From Longicatena caecimuris (GTDB lineage Bacteria; Bacillota_I; Bacilli_A; Erysipelotrichales; Erysipelotrichaceae): a stretch of DNA of 64,000 nucleotides. Positions within the stretch are counted from its first letter, which is position 1; every line of letters starts with the position of its first letter. The translations under genes and the position numbers were made by a program. The stretch is from the NCBI RefSeq assembly GCF_004341945.1, contig NZ_SMBP01000012.1, positions 1 to 64,000 on the forward strand, read 5' to 3'. The notes beneath the pieces are model-generated. The model saw nothing but the letters and a program-made list of their open reading frames with translations. It did no database searches and was not told where the DNA came from. Shown one piece after another: positions 33,294-43,100 of this stretch.

Positions 33294-35006
33294 TTAACTT
33301 CTACTGATTTTAGCGTTTTGTACCATGATCACATCGCCGTTTGTTAGCGTAACTGTCTCGCTCATCAAATTATACTTCCCTTTATATGGGTTTGCATCAA
33401 AATATGTATTCCGATATACATAATAGGATGCCGTATCTGCATATGCACTGCTATTTGGTTTCAGCTTCTTGATCGTATAGGTCCCTGCCGCTATGTCTTT
33501 CCCTACGCGATAGGTTCCTGAACTTTTTATCGCTATCTTTGAAGGGGCCTTCGTGATCTTGCAATTCATCAATTGTACATATTGCCCCTTCCTTAATGTA
33601 ACGAAGCCATTCCCCGGATATTGTGTCGTCTTTGTTGGACGATAATAGCTGCCATCATTATAAATTTGATAAGCTGGCAGATTCCTATTGATCGATGTCA
33701 AAAGATACTCTCCCGCCGGGATATTCACTCCGACCTTATACCAGCCGGGGTTATATGTACTGCTTGTTGGATTCTTCACCGTTACCTTGACCGTACGCTT
33801 CACACCATTCACCGTCGCCGTATAGCTAGCTGTACCGATATACATCGCCTTGATCGTACCATCTGATTTTATGCTGGCTGCATGTTGATTCGATGTCGTC
33901 TTCCATGATATATAGGAAGGCTTTGGAGAAGCGCTGATACCGATCTTAGCACTGCTTCCATAATTCAGCGTGATGCTTGTCTTATTGATGTTGAAATATG
34001 GATTTGTGACCGTAATGCTTACCGTTCTCGTGATGCCGTTCGCTCTTGCCGTGATCTTCGCTGTTCCTTTGGCTTTCGCTGTGATCGTAACATACGTTCC
34101 GCTGCCAGATACCGTAGCTACTTTGGCATTCGATGTTTTCCAGCTCACCTTGGCATATGGTGATACCTTTCCTGACACTTTCAGCTTCCCGCCGACTCCA
34201 AGGGTCGCTTTGGATGCATCCAGCGTAAAGCTTCCATTGTTCACGTTTACCTTGAGCGTTCTCGTGATGCCGTTTGCTTTCGCACTTATCGTTGCACTTC
34301 CACTTTTTTTAGCAAGGATGACTCCTTTTGTATTCACGGAGGCCACCGCACTGTTGCTTGATCTCCATGTGATCTTTGCTGTTGGCGCTGCTTTCGGCTT
34401 CACTATATAAGACTGCCCTTTGCTCAGCGTGATCTTGGAAGCATTCAAGGTGAAGGACGGATTCTTAACCGTGATCGTGCTCGTATATTTCTTAGCACCT
34501 ATCGCTGCCTTGATCGTCGTCTTGCCGGCCTTTACTCCTGTGACCGTTCCTGTTGCGGATACTTTCGCAATCTTCGTATTGCTGCTGCTCCATTTCACTT
34601 TTTGCGTGTTTCCCTTCATGCTCAGCTTATAGCTCTTGCCTTTATACATCGTCACGCTTTTCTTGCTCATATAAGGTGTTTCCACCTTTACGCTGCAGCT
34701 ATATGTCTTACCGGATACTTTCGCATATATTTTCGCACTGCCATTCTTAACTGCCTTTACTGTTCCTTTTGAACTTACGCTGGCGATCTTTGCATTGCTG
34801 GAAGACCAGCGGATCTTCTTCTTGTTGTTATTCAGTCTGAGCTGATAGCTCGTTCCCTTTATCATCTTGAGCGATGATCTGTTCAACGCGACCTTCTTGG
34901 TTGCTGCTTGGATCACTGCTTGTTCTGATGGCAGGCACTGCAATCCGGCCGTTCCGCCTAGACAAAGACCGAGCGCAACAAGCAGGTATTTCATTGCTTT
35001 CCTCAT
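33294..35006 (-). CDS. Secreted Big_2 (Ig-like) repeat protein
   Basis: 570 aa with a signal peptide (MRKAMKYLLVALGLCLGGTAG). Five bacterial Ig-like group 2 domains follow from about residue 37 to 405, each showing the pattern V.W.SSN..IA.VS..G.V.A...G.A.I.A...G (for example IRWSSSNAKIASVSSKG). The C-terminus (about 410-570) has two copies of a different module, GWYKVGVNIPAGEYLL and GTYRVGKDIAAGTYTI, each leading to a YVQL.NC or IMVQNAK end. There is no sorting signal or membrane anchor, so it is secreted or held non-covalently. It follows the IPITG protein by three bases and is the last gene of the pilus locus. The pI is very basic. Confidence 0.85.
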   Translation of the reverse strand: MRKAMKYLLVALGLCLGGTAGLQCLPSEQAVIQAATKKVALNRSSLKMIKGTSYQLRLNNNKKKIRWSSSNAKIASVSSKGTVKAVKNGSAKIYAKVSGKTYSCSVKVETPYMSKKSVTMYKGKSYKLSMKGNTQKVKWSSSNTKIAKVSATGTVTGVKAGKTTIKAAIGAKKYTSTITVKNPSFTLNASKITLSKGQSYIVKPKAAPTAKITWRSSNSAVASVNTKGVILAKKSGSATISAKANGITRTLKVNVNNGSFTLDASKATLGVGGKLKVSGKVSPYAKVSWKTSNAKVATVSGSGTYVTITAKAKGTAKITARANGITRTVSITVTNPYFNINKTSITLNYGSSAKIGISASPKPSYISWKTTSNQHAASIKSDGTIKAMYIGTASYTATVNGVKRTVKVTVKNPTSSTYNPGWYKVGVNIPAGEYLLTSINRNLPAYQIYNDGSYYRPTKTTQYPGNGFVTLRKGQYVQLMNCKITKAPSKIAIKSSGTYRVGKDIAAGTYTIKKLKPNSSAYADTASYYVYRNTYFDANPYKGKYNLMSETVTLTNGDVIMVQNAKISRS

Positions 35007-35009
35007 TAT

Positions 35010-37109
35010 TTATCCTTCTTTCTTTGCTTTCTTCTTGAGTACCAATAGCACCCCTGCACAACCGATCATCGCAAATCCGATAAGCTGTGCGATTCCTTTG
35101 CCTCCCGTTATCGGTATCCAGAAATTCTTAACATTATACACCGTCATGTGGATCTCATCCTTTTCCCCTGCTCCTGTCGTCGTGATATGGATCTGATCTT
35201 CCTCTTTTGTCTGAGTGATATCCTTTCCATTCACCTTCACCAGCAGCTTGCCTGTTCCTTCTTCCCTCGTTATCTCGAGCTTGATGATTCCTTCTAACAG
35301 CTTATAGCCTTTCGGTGACCTTGTTTCCTTTAGATAATAAGTACCTGCTCTTAGATCTTCTATGAACAGTCCTTCTTTTTCTTCGCTTACATAGCTTCCC
35401 ACGATATTCGTCATCTCTTCATTGCTATATAATGTGAATTCCGCTCCTTCGAGGGCTTCCTTATCGTGATTCATCTTACTGAGGTATAGATCGAGCTTCT
35501 TCGGTGTATATACGTTCGTAAAGGTAAAGCTGATGTTTTTATCCAACTTATCTTCTTGCTGTTCTGTCTTGATCACATATTCCACGTTCGTCTGCTTCTC
35601 TTCTACCTTATATGTTTCCCCTTGTCTCAGCCCTTTGAAGAATACCGTCTGATTTCCCTTTAACGGAAATTCTCCTTGTTCATTTGTTTTATATGTACTT
35701 TCTGAATTTCCGATAGGTATGACATAAATTGCATCTTTTACTGGTTCGTAGACTTCCCCATTCTTTCTGCTCAATACAAAGGTGAACTTGATATCATCCA
35801 TCGGTATCTCATCCGTCGTATTCTCTATAAGCTTCGTGACAGATAGAACCCCTTCTTCTTTTATCGGTTCATTGACGAATGGCAATATCTCGACGTTATC
35901 TCCTACGACCTTATCCTCATACCCTGTCGTGCTCACCGGGGTCTTTTGGATATAGCCAGGCTTCGCCTCTTCCTGTACATCATACAGCGTTCCCGGTTCT
36001 ATTCCGATAAAGATCGCTGTTTGATTCGCCTTCAATGTGAAATAACCATGTTCATCCGTCTCATATGTTTGATCATCCACACGTTTGCCGCTTACGCTAT
36101 TATATAAATAATATCTTGCGCCGCTCCATGCTTTCTTTGTATGATCCATCAATAAGAAACGGAACGTATCCTCTGATGTGCTGTTATCGCTCAATGTCTT
36201 GTTGACCCCGAAAGAGGCGATCGCATTGGTATATTGCACTGCTGTTACCGGTGCCTGGGTCGCTCCGCTCTGCTTCACATCGCCAATTACTCGCCAGCCA
36301 TCTGCTTTTTCTTCAGCTACTTCATAATCGATATTCGTCTTGATTTCCTTAAAGACAGCGCTCTGTCCGCCTTTTAAGGTAAACTTACCGTTTTCATCCG
36401 TCCTTGCTTCTTTCAGCTCTTCGCCGCTGACATTGTCCTTGATCGTATAGATCTCATTTGCATAAGGTTTTCCTTCCAGCTTCAAAATAAAGTGGAATGA
36501 TGTTTCTTCTTCGAATACATATCCTTGTGGATATGAGATACGCTTTGTCACAACTAGATCCGTTGTCTTCTTCTCTACATTCGGTACATAGAGATTGACA
36601 AATTCTACTCTGCTGCCATCTGGTTTGATCGTACCTGTGGCAGAAGTCCCCGCTGCCGGAGAGATCTGTTGAAAGTTCTCTTGCGGCAGCTCGAAGATCT
36701 CATAGGATACACCATTACCGACATATTCAAATTTTGCGGTATGTTCCCCATATAAGGTAAAGTTACCATTACGATCCGTCATGAACGGGATCTTATTCGT
36801 CGTATCTGAAGATATCGTACCATCACTATGATTAAATACCTCATCTCCATTTTCATCAAACACACGGTATTGTTCACGGTTAGCAGGCTTTCCACCAAGC
36901 TTCAAAACAAAGTGGAAAGCTACATCCTTAGGTATCTCATAACGATCATCCGCACTTTCTACATGCTTAGAAATAAAGAGATCGGGTGTTTTGTTTTCTT
37001 CATTCGTGAAGGTCACATTGGTATTATCCTGTGCCTGTACCGCTTGCATCCCTGCGACCATGCAGAAAGCAGCAAGCAGAATGACTCCTATTCGTTTTAG
37101 ATATTTCAT
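35010..37109 (-). CDS. Cna-B/SpaA-like surface protein with IPITG sorting signal
   Basis: 699-aa wall-anchored protein. Signal peptide 1-27 (ending MQAVQAQ). Four related beta modules start near residues 41, 184, 298 and 420, each built as TKxxxxx...F.F.L...GK.....Y.....G, ending G..Y.V.E; this is the stalk-type Cna-B-like repeat. A SpaA-type domain (about 535-615) has the E-box TYYLKETRSPKGYKL typical of intramolecular isopeptide bonds. The sorting signal is IPITG at 665-669, then a hydrophobic helix and KKKAKKEG tail. It likely serves as a minor pilin or adhesin. It lies 19 bases after the giant adhesin gene with its own AAAGGAG site. GC content is well above that of the core genes. Confidence 0.88.
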   Translation of the reverse strand: MKYLKRIGVILLAAFCMVAGMQAVQAQDNTNVTFTNEENKTPDLFISKHVESADDRYEIPKDVAFHFVLKLGGKPANREQYRVFDENGDEVFNHSDGTISSDTTNKIPFMTDRNGNFTLYGEHTAKFEYVGNGVSYEIFELPQENFQQISPAAGTSATGTIKPDGSRVEFVNLYVPNVEKKTTDLVVTKRISYPQGYVFEEETSFHFILKLEGKPYANEIYTIKDNVSGEELKEARTDENGKFTLKGGQSAVFKEIKTNIDYEVAEEKADGWRVIGDVKQSGATQAPVTAVQYTNAIASFGVNKTLSDNSTSEDTFRFLLMDHTKKAWSGARYYLYNSVSGKRVDDQTYETDEHGYFTLKANQTAIFIGIEPGTLYDVQEEAKPGYIQKTPVSTTGYEDKVVGDNVEILPFVNEPIKEEGVLSVTKLIENTTDEIPMDDIKFTFVLSRKNGEVYEPVKDAIYVIPIGNSESTYKTNEQGEFPLKGNQTVFFKGLRQGETYKVEEKQTNVEYVIKTEQQEDKLDKNISFTFTNVYTPKKLDLYLSKMNHDKEALEGAEFTLYSNEEMTNIVGSYVSEEKEGLFIEDLRAGTYYLKETRSPKGYKLLEGIIKLEITREEGTGKLLVKVNGKDITQTKEEDQIHITTTGAGEKDEIHMTVYNVKNFWIPITGGKGIAQLIGFAMIGCAGVLLVLKKKAKKEG

Positions 37110-37128
37110 TTAATATTGCTCCTTTCTG

Positions 37129-40100
37129 TTATGGTTGCCATTCGATGATCACTGTGTCAGGTGCCCCCCAAGGAGAACCTGAAAGCTCACCTTCTGATTT
37201 ACCTTGAATGATGATTTTATCAAGATTCCTACAGCCGTAGAAAACGTAATTACCTACTATACTTGTAACTGAATCTGGGATTATCAAGTCCCCGGTAAAA
37301 CCACTACAACCATAGAAGGCAGTACCTTCTATACTTGTTACACTATTTCCAATTGTTAACGTTCCATTGAATCCTTTACAACCATTGAAGGCAGAGCTTC
37401 CTATACTTGTTACTGAATTTGGAATTACCAAGTCTCCTGTGAATCCACTACAATCCTGGAAGGTACTATTTCCTATACTTGTTACACCATTTCCAATTGT
37501 TAATGTTCCATTAAATCCACTACAACGATCGAAGGCATAATTCTCTAGACTCGTTACTGAATCTGGAATTATCAAGTCTCCTGTGAAACCTTTACAAACA
37601 CTGAAGGCAGAATTTCCTATCTTTTTTACACTGTTTCCAATTATTAAATTTCCTGTGAATCCAATACATCCAGCGAAGGTATTATTTTCTATACTGGTTA
37701 CTGAATCTGGAATTACCAAGTCTCCTGTGAATCCACTACAATCCTCGAAGGTATTATTTCCTATCCTTGTTACACCATTTCCAATTGTTAATGTTCCATT
37801 AAATCCACTACAATTTTCAAAAGCAAAACTTCCTATACTGGTTACTGAATCTGGGATTATCAAGTCTCCTGTGAAGCCTCTACAACCTTGAAAAGCACTC
37901 TCTTCTATTTTGGTCAATGAATCCGGGAGCGTTAACGTTCCATCAAATCCTTTACAACCATGGAAGGCATCAAGCTTTATCGTCGTTACTCCTTCTGGTA
38001 TTTTTAAATCCCCGGTTAATCCGCTGCATCCCGAGAATGCAAATCTTCCGATCTCTGCTACTGATTCCGGTATCGTTAAGGTTCCTGTTAGTTTTTCACA
38101 GTTGAAGAATGCATGATCACCTATGAGCGTGATCGTATCCGGCATCTTTATGCTGGTGATCTCTTGGTTTCCGCTAAATGCGTCAGTGCCGATCGCATTT
38201 ATTATCCGTAGATTTCCATCCACTAATATTGTTTCAGGTATCACCACATCTCCTGTATTCAAGATAACTGCTTCCTGCGTTTCTGCATCGATCACTCCAT
38301 TTTCGACCATATCTCTGGTCAGGGTGATCGTTCGGGCTATCTTTAAGGTCTTTGCTCTTTCTATGGATCGTCCTGTCTTCTTATCTGTATAAGTGAACAT
38401 CAGATCAAATTGATCTGTTTTCGTTGGTACCGTCGTCTGATCTATCTCATAATCGCTTTCCTGCAACAGTTCCATCGTTCCATCTGAATAGATTACCTTG
38501 ACCCTAAAGTCTGCTTTATCTATTTGACTGTTTTCTGAATAATATTTGCGATCGCTCTCTATCGATAGATCCGCTATGATCACCGGTGCCTTTGCTTGTA
38601 TCAGCATCACATTATTCGATAATCGTGTCGTATCCTTGCTTCCCGTCATATCGGTCAAGACGAATGGCGTATCCTGTTTCTCACTTACGGTCCAAGCTGT
38701 ATCATCGCTCAGTTCTAATCTTGCATACTGATTTCCTTGCAGCTTGATCTCTCCTGTCGCTCCCGTATTTCCTGTTCCTATTTGTTCCTTCGTCCTTGCA
38801 TCATAGATCACATAATTGATATTCGTTCCTTTTCTGCTCTCTAGGATATCCTCTAAGCTCGTGATCACTTCTTGCTTGGAGCGTGTGACCTGTCTCAGCT
38901 CGAACGTGAATTCTTGTTCGCTGTCCACATTGAGTACTTTTGCTATCTCTATCGGTGTCGTGCGATTGCTATTGACAAATGTCGTTGCATCTTCGATATC
39001 CAAACTGCCATTATAGCTATCCGCTAATTTCAGATATCCCGACAACGTTCCCCATCCATCATCGCTTTCTTCTATGCGTTCTACGATCCGATATGTCCCT
39101 TTCGTCGCATTGCTCGGATTGATCCTTACATCCTGCTCCGTGAAATAGAGAATTGGATATCCCTTTTCAGTTTTCTCTACCGTTATCTTTCCATCTGCTT
39201 CCGTTTTTTGTATGCGATCATTGATCCATTCCGTATCGTCTCCTACGATGTATGCTACATCTCCTGCCGGATCCCATACGCTTCCATCATAGACCTCTAC
39301 CCGCAAGACCAAGCGCTCTCCTGTTGGTACTTCTTCAGATCCTAGCTTCATCTTCTTTTGGATGATGGAGCTTTGTTTCTTGCCTTCGATCTGATTCGTG
39401 ATGATGGCCAGCGGCTTGTTTTCTATCGTATCGCTAATCGCTCCATCATCTGCCGGCTCTTTTTGCGTGATCTCTATGAATGCCGATCCTTCCTTATATA
39501 ATTTATGCTGGTCCTTGCTGTCTTCGCTCAGGCGATATCGATCATTCTTATCCAGCGAAGTGATGATGACCTGCTTCCATGCTGCGATCGTCAACGTATC
39601 GTTGGCTTCCCATGTCACTTTTTCGACCTTATTGCTCAGCGTATCTGTTACCTCTACGACCGTCCTTGTCGTTGGCCAGGTCTTCCACTTTCCGTCCTTA
39701 TCCTGTACCTCCAGCTTCAGCGTCACCTTTTCTTTTTCTCGTATCGCCGGGTCGTTCTTGATCTTTTCAAGATAGGCTTCCCCTATCTTGTCGACATCGC
39801 CTTCTCCTGCGACATATTCTTTCCCGATCATCAATGTGCTTTCCGTTCCGTTCACGAAGGTTACCTTTGAGCCTTCCTTATCGATCGTTCCTTCCCCTGC
39901 TTCCTTATTGGTTGGGAAGATCTGCGGATACTCCGGATCCGGTGTCTCTTCTACCTTATAGGAGGTCCCTTCCGGTCCGACATCTTCGAAGGTCACCGTC
40001 TGTCCGTTCTTGATGGTGAAGGTCCCGGCTTCGGTAGTGGTCCCTTTCTCATCTGGTTCTCCGCTTCGCCTGATCGTATATTCTTTGTTTCCATAGACCT

Positions 40101-43100
40101 TTCCTTCCACCGTCAAGGTCATCGTAAATCCTCGCTCATTGATCTCCGCCAGCTTCTCTTCGCTCATTCCATTCGTATCATAGCTGACCAGCTTGGTTAT
40201 GCTGATCGGACGCAGGATATGATCGTTGATGATCGTCGCATCGCTCTTCAGGGCATACAGCGGCATCGTTCCTTCTACGATCCCCTGGATCGGCTTATAG
40301 TTATCCATCGGATCATCGATCTCTTCGATCTTGAAGCTCTTTCCTGCTTCGAATCCTTTGATCTTCACTGTTTTCCCTGCCAGCTTCACCGTGAATCGCC
40401 CTGCTTCATCCGTCGTTCCGCTTTCTGTTCCTTCGCTGCCATCTTCGTTCAGCATGACCCATTGTGCATTTGCGAACGCTCTTCCATCGGCATATACCTG
40501 GAACGTAAATGCCTGCGTGCATTCTTCTGCTTCTTGATGCCTCAGTTCTTTGGTCAGATACAGGTCCTTCCATTTATAATAGTTCGTGATGCTTTCCGCA
40601 TTTCCGTTTTCGGCCATCGTTCCGCTGACGCTGTCCTTCCCTGCTTCCGTGAACCAATCCTTGCCCTTTTCGATCTCTTCTATCTGATAGGCGGTCCCTT
40701 CTGCTCCCGGGAACAACGCTACGATATCCCCTGCCTTGATCCGGAATTCGCCGTTGGCATCTGTCTTCAGCTCTTCCTTATTCAGTTTCTTTGGCGTTCC
40801 GCCATCGACCCTGACGCTGTCTACCAGCCAGTATTCTGCATTTGCCAATGGTTCCCCATTCGCGCTTGCCCTGAAGGTGAAGATCTCTTTCTCGATATCT
40901 GCATCCTTGGGATGGTTTTGTAATTTCTTTTGTACGTATAGCACCGGACGATATGTATTCTTGAAGGTCCTTATCTGCTCCTCGCCCTTTTCGCTCGTTT
41001 CTGTCTCGACCTCCCAGAATGGGCTCTCTTCTTCCTCTACCGTGAACAGTACCTTGTCCTTTATCTCGAAGACGGCCTTTTCATCCGCATGCAGATAGAA
41101 GCTGCCATCTGCTTCCGTCGCATAGACACGATCCGTGCCCTGACGTTCCCAGTTCCCATCGACCTTCTTGTAAAGCTGATATTCCTGTGAGGCATATACG
41201 GAACCATTATAGGTCGCGATAAAGCGGAACTCATTATTCTGCTTATCTTTCGGTACGCTGCCGCCAAAGGATTTTACGATTTCTACCCTTTCCTTATCAT
41301 GCTGCGATACCTGTACCGAGTTGCCGATCACCGTCTGCTTCGTATCGGTCCCTGCTTTTTCTAAATAATAAGCAGCATTATTATACGCATGATATGCCGG
41401 ATCTTTTCCTGTGGACGTGTTGCTATGATCTGCGCTTTCCTTGGATTCATCTTCCTTCGGGGATACCATATGGATCTGGAAGGTCACTGAGCCCATATCT
41501 ACGATCTCAAAGGCACTTCCATCCTTCTTCTTGCTCATATCTACGGCTACTGCCTTTACTTCTGCTAATGTATGTCCTTTTGCTTTCCATTCTGCTTCTG
41601 TATACCAGCCATTGTCCTCTGTCAATATGGTGCTTGGCAGCTCTTCTCCCGTTGAGATCCTTGCATCTCGATCCGCATTATAATAGATGATCGGTGCGAC
41701 CCCTGCTTTTTCCAGCCCTGTGGTGATGACACCATCAAAGGTCCCATACCACCAGTTATCATCAAAATGCTTATCTTTTTCTTGCTCCGAACGATAGCGT
41801 GCCGCATCTTCCAAGCGATCATATACCACGATATTGCGCAGCGTATCCTTCGCGTTCCTTACCGTGATCTCATAGGTATAGCCTTCACCGGGCGCCACGA
41901 CGGCTTCTTCTGAAAATACCCCAAAGCGGTCTTCATCTGCCTTGACCAATTTATCGATATTGTCACTGTTCGCGATCACCAGATCATCGACGACGCTGGT
42001 ATTTGCGTACAATACCGTTCTTTCATCGGTATTGCCATCGCCATCGAGGTCTTTTCCGAATATCTTATATTCATCCTTGGAAAGGGTATCCGGATAATCC
42101 TCGCCATTATCCCGCATCACCTGATCGTCTCTGCCCAACAATGGTTCATTATCATCTTTCTCAGGCATGAAGGCGGAGATATTGGTCGCCTCATTGCAGA
42201 TATCGATATCCTTCCATTCATAATAGGCACCGAAGCTGACGCCCCAGCCTTCCATCCAAAGATGATCGCTGCCACGGCTATATACGCCTGCCGGATCTGC
42301 ACCATCATAATGGATATGGAAGCGCACCATCGTCCTGCCTGTTCCATTATAGTTCGTTATGACATCTTCCTTGGAATCGATGCTGACCTTGACCTGGCCT
42401 TGATCCCAGCTCTTCTCATTTCTCCAATATAACGAGTCGGTCGTCTTCACCCGGCCTGCAATGACCGGTACCGAAGGGTCATATTTCACGCCATATGGCA
42501 ACAGATCATAGAAGACCACATCCGTTCTTCCCGGTGATCTTACCCCATTATCCTTTAGATAGCTTACGGCTTCTGTTCCATAGAGCTCATAGCCATCGTA
42601 TGCCATGAGGTTATATTTCAGATGCACCCTTCCGGCTGCTGCATCGTTCCAGCTCGTTCCGTATTTATAGGATCCCGCGTTCTTCTGCACCGAGGTCAGA
42701 TATGCAAATGCATTATCCCTCATGAGCAACACGCCATATAGATCTTTGGTTCGTTCTATCAGTTCCGGTTCTGAATAATTTCCACCTTCAGCTGATGTAT
42801 CATGGAAATAGGCACCAAGGACCCCATCTTGTTTCTTCTGTCCCATGATGCCGGCTATGTTCTCCAAGGTCACCGTCTGCTCGCTATCCTCATCCTTTAC
42901 CATTTCTTTGAATACCGGGGAATCATGCTGGATCCGTACGTTCAGATCGATCGAACATGTTGAGCGATAGTTCACGGATTCATGTTCCACCTTGACCCTC
43001 CATGGTCTGCGTGCTATCTGCTCCTGGGTAAAGGTATAGCTCATGCTGCCCTTATCGTTCCATGGGATCACGGCTACCTCTTCCCAGCCTGTTCCATCCT

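Noticed and set aside
37200-38180. CRISPR-like array
   Set aside because: The regular 69-base periodicity comes from in-frame leucine-rich repeats of the giant adhesin, not from identical repeats with unique spacers.
40219-40923. Long plus-strand frames opposite the giant adhesin (up to 241 codons, e.g. 42982-43707)
   Set aside because: They are antisense shadows caused by the GC-rich codon bias of the adhesin; no initiation sites or protein-like patterns.
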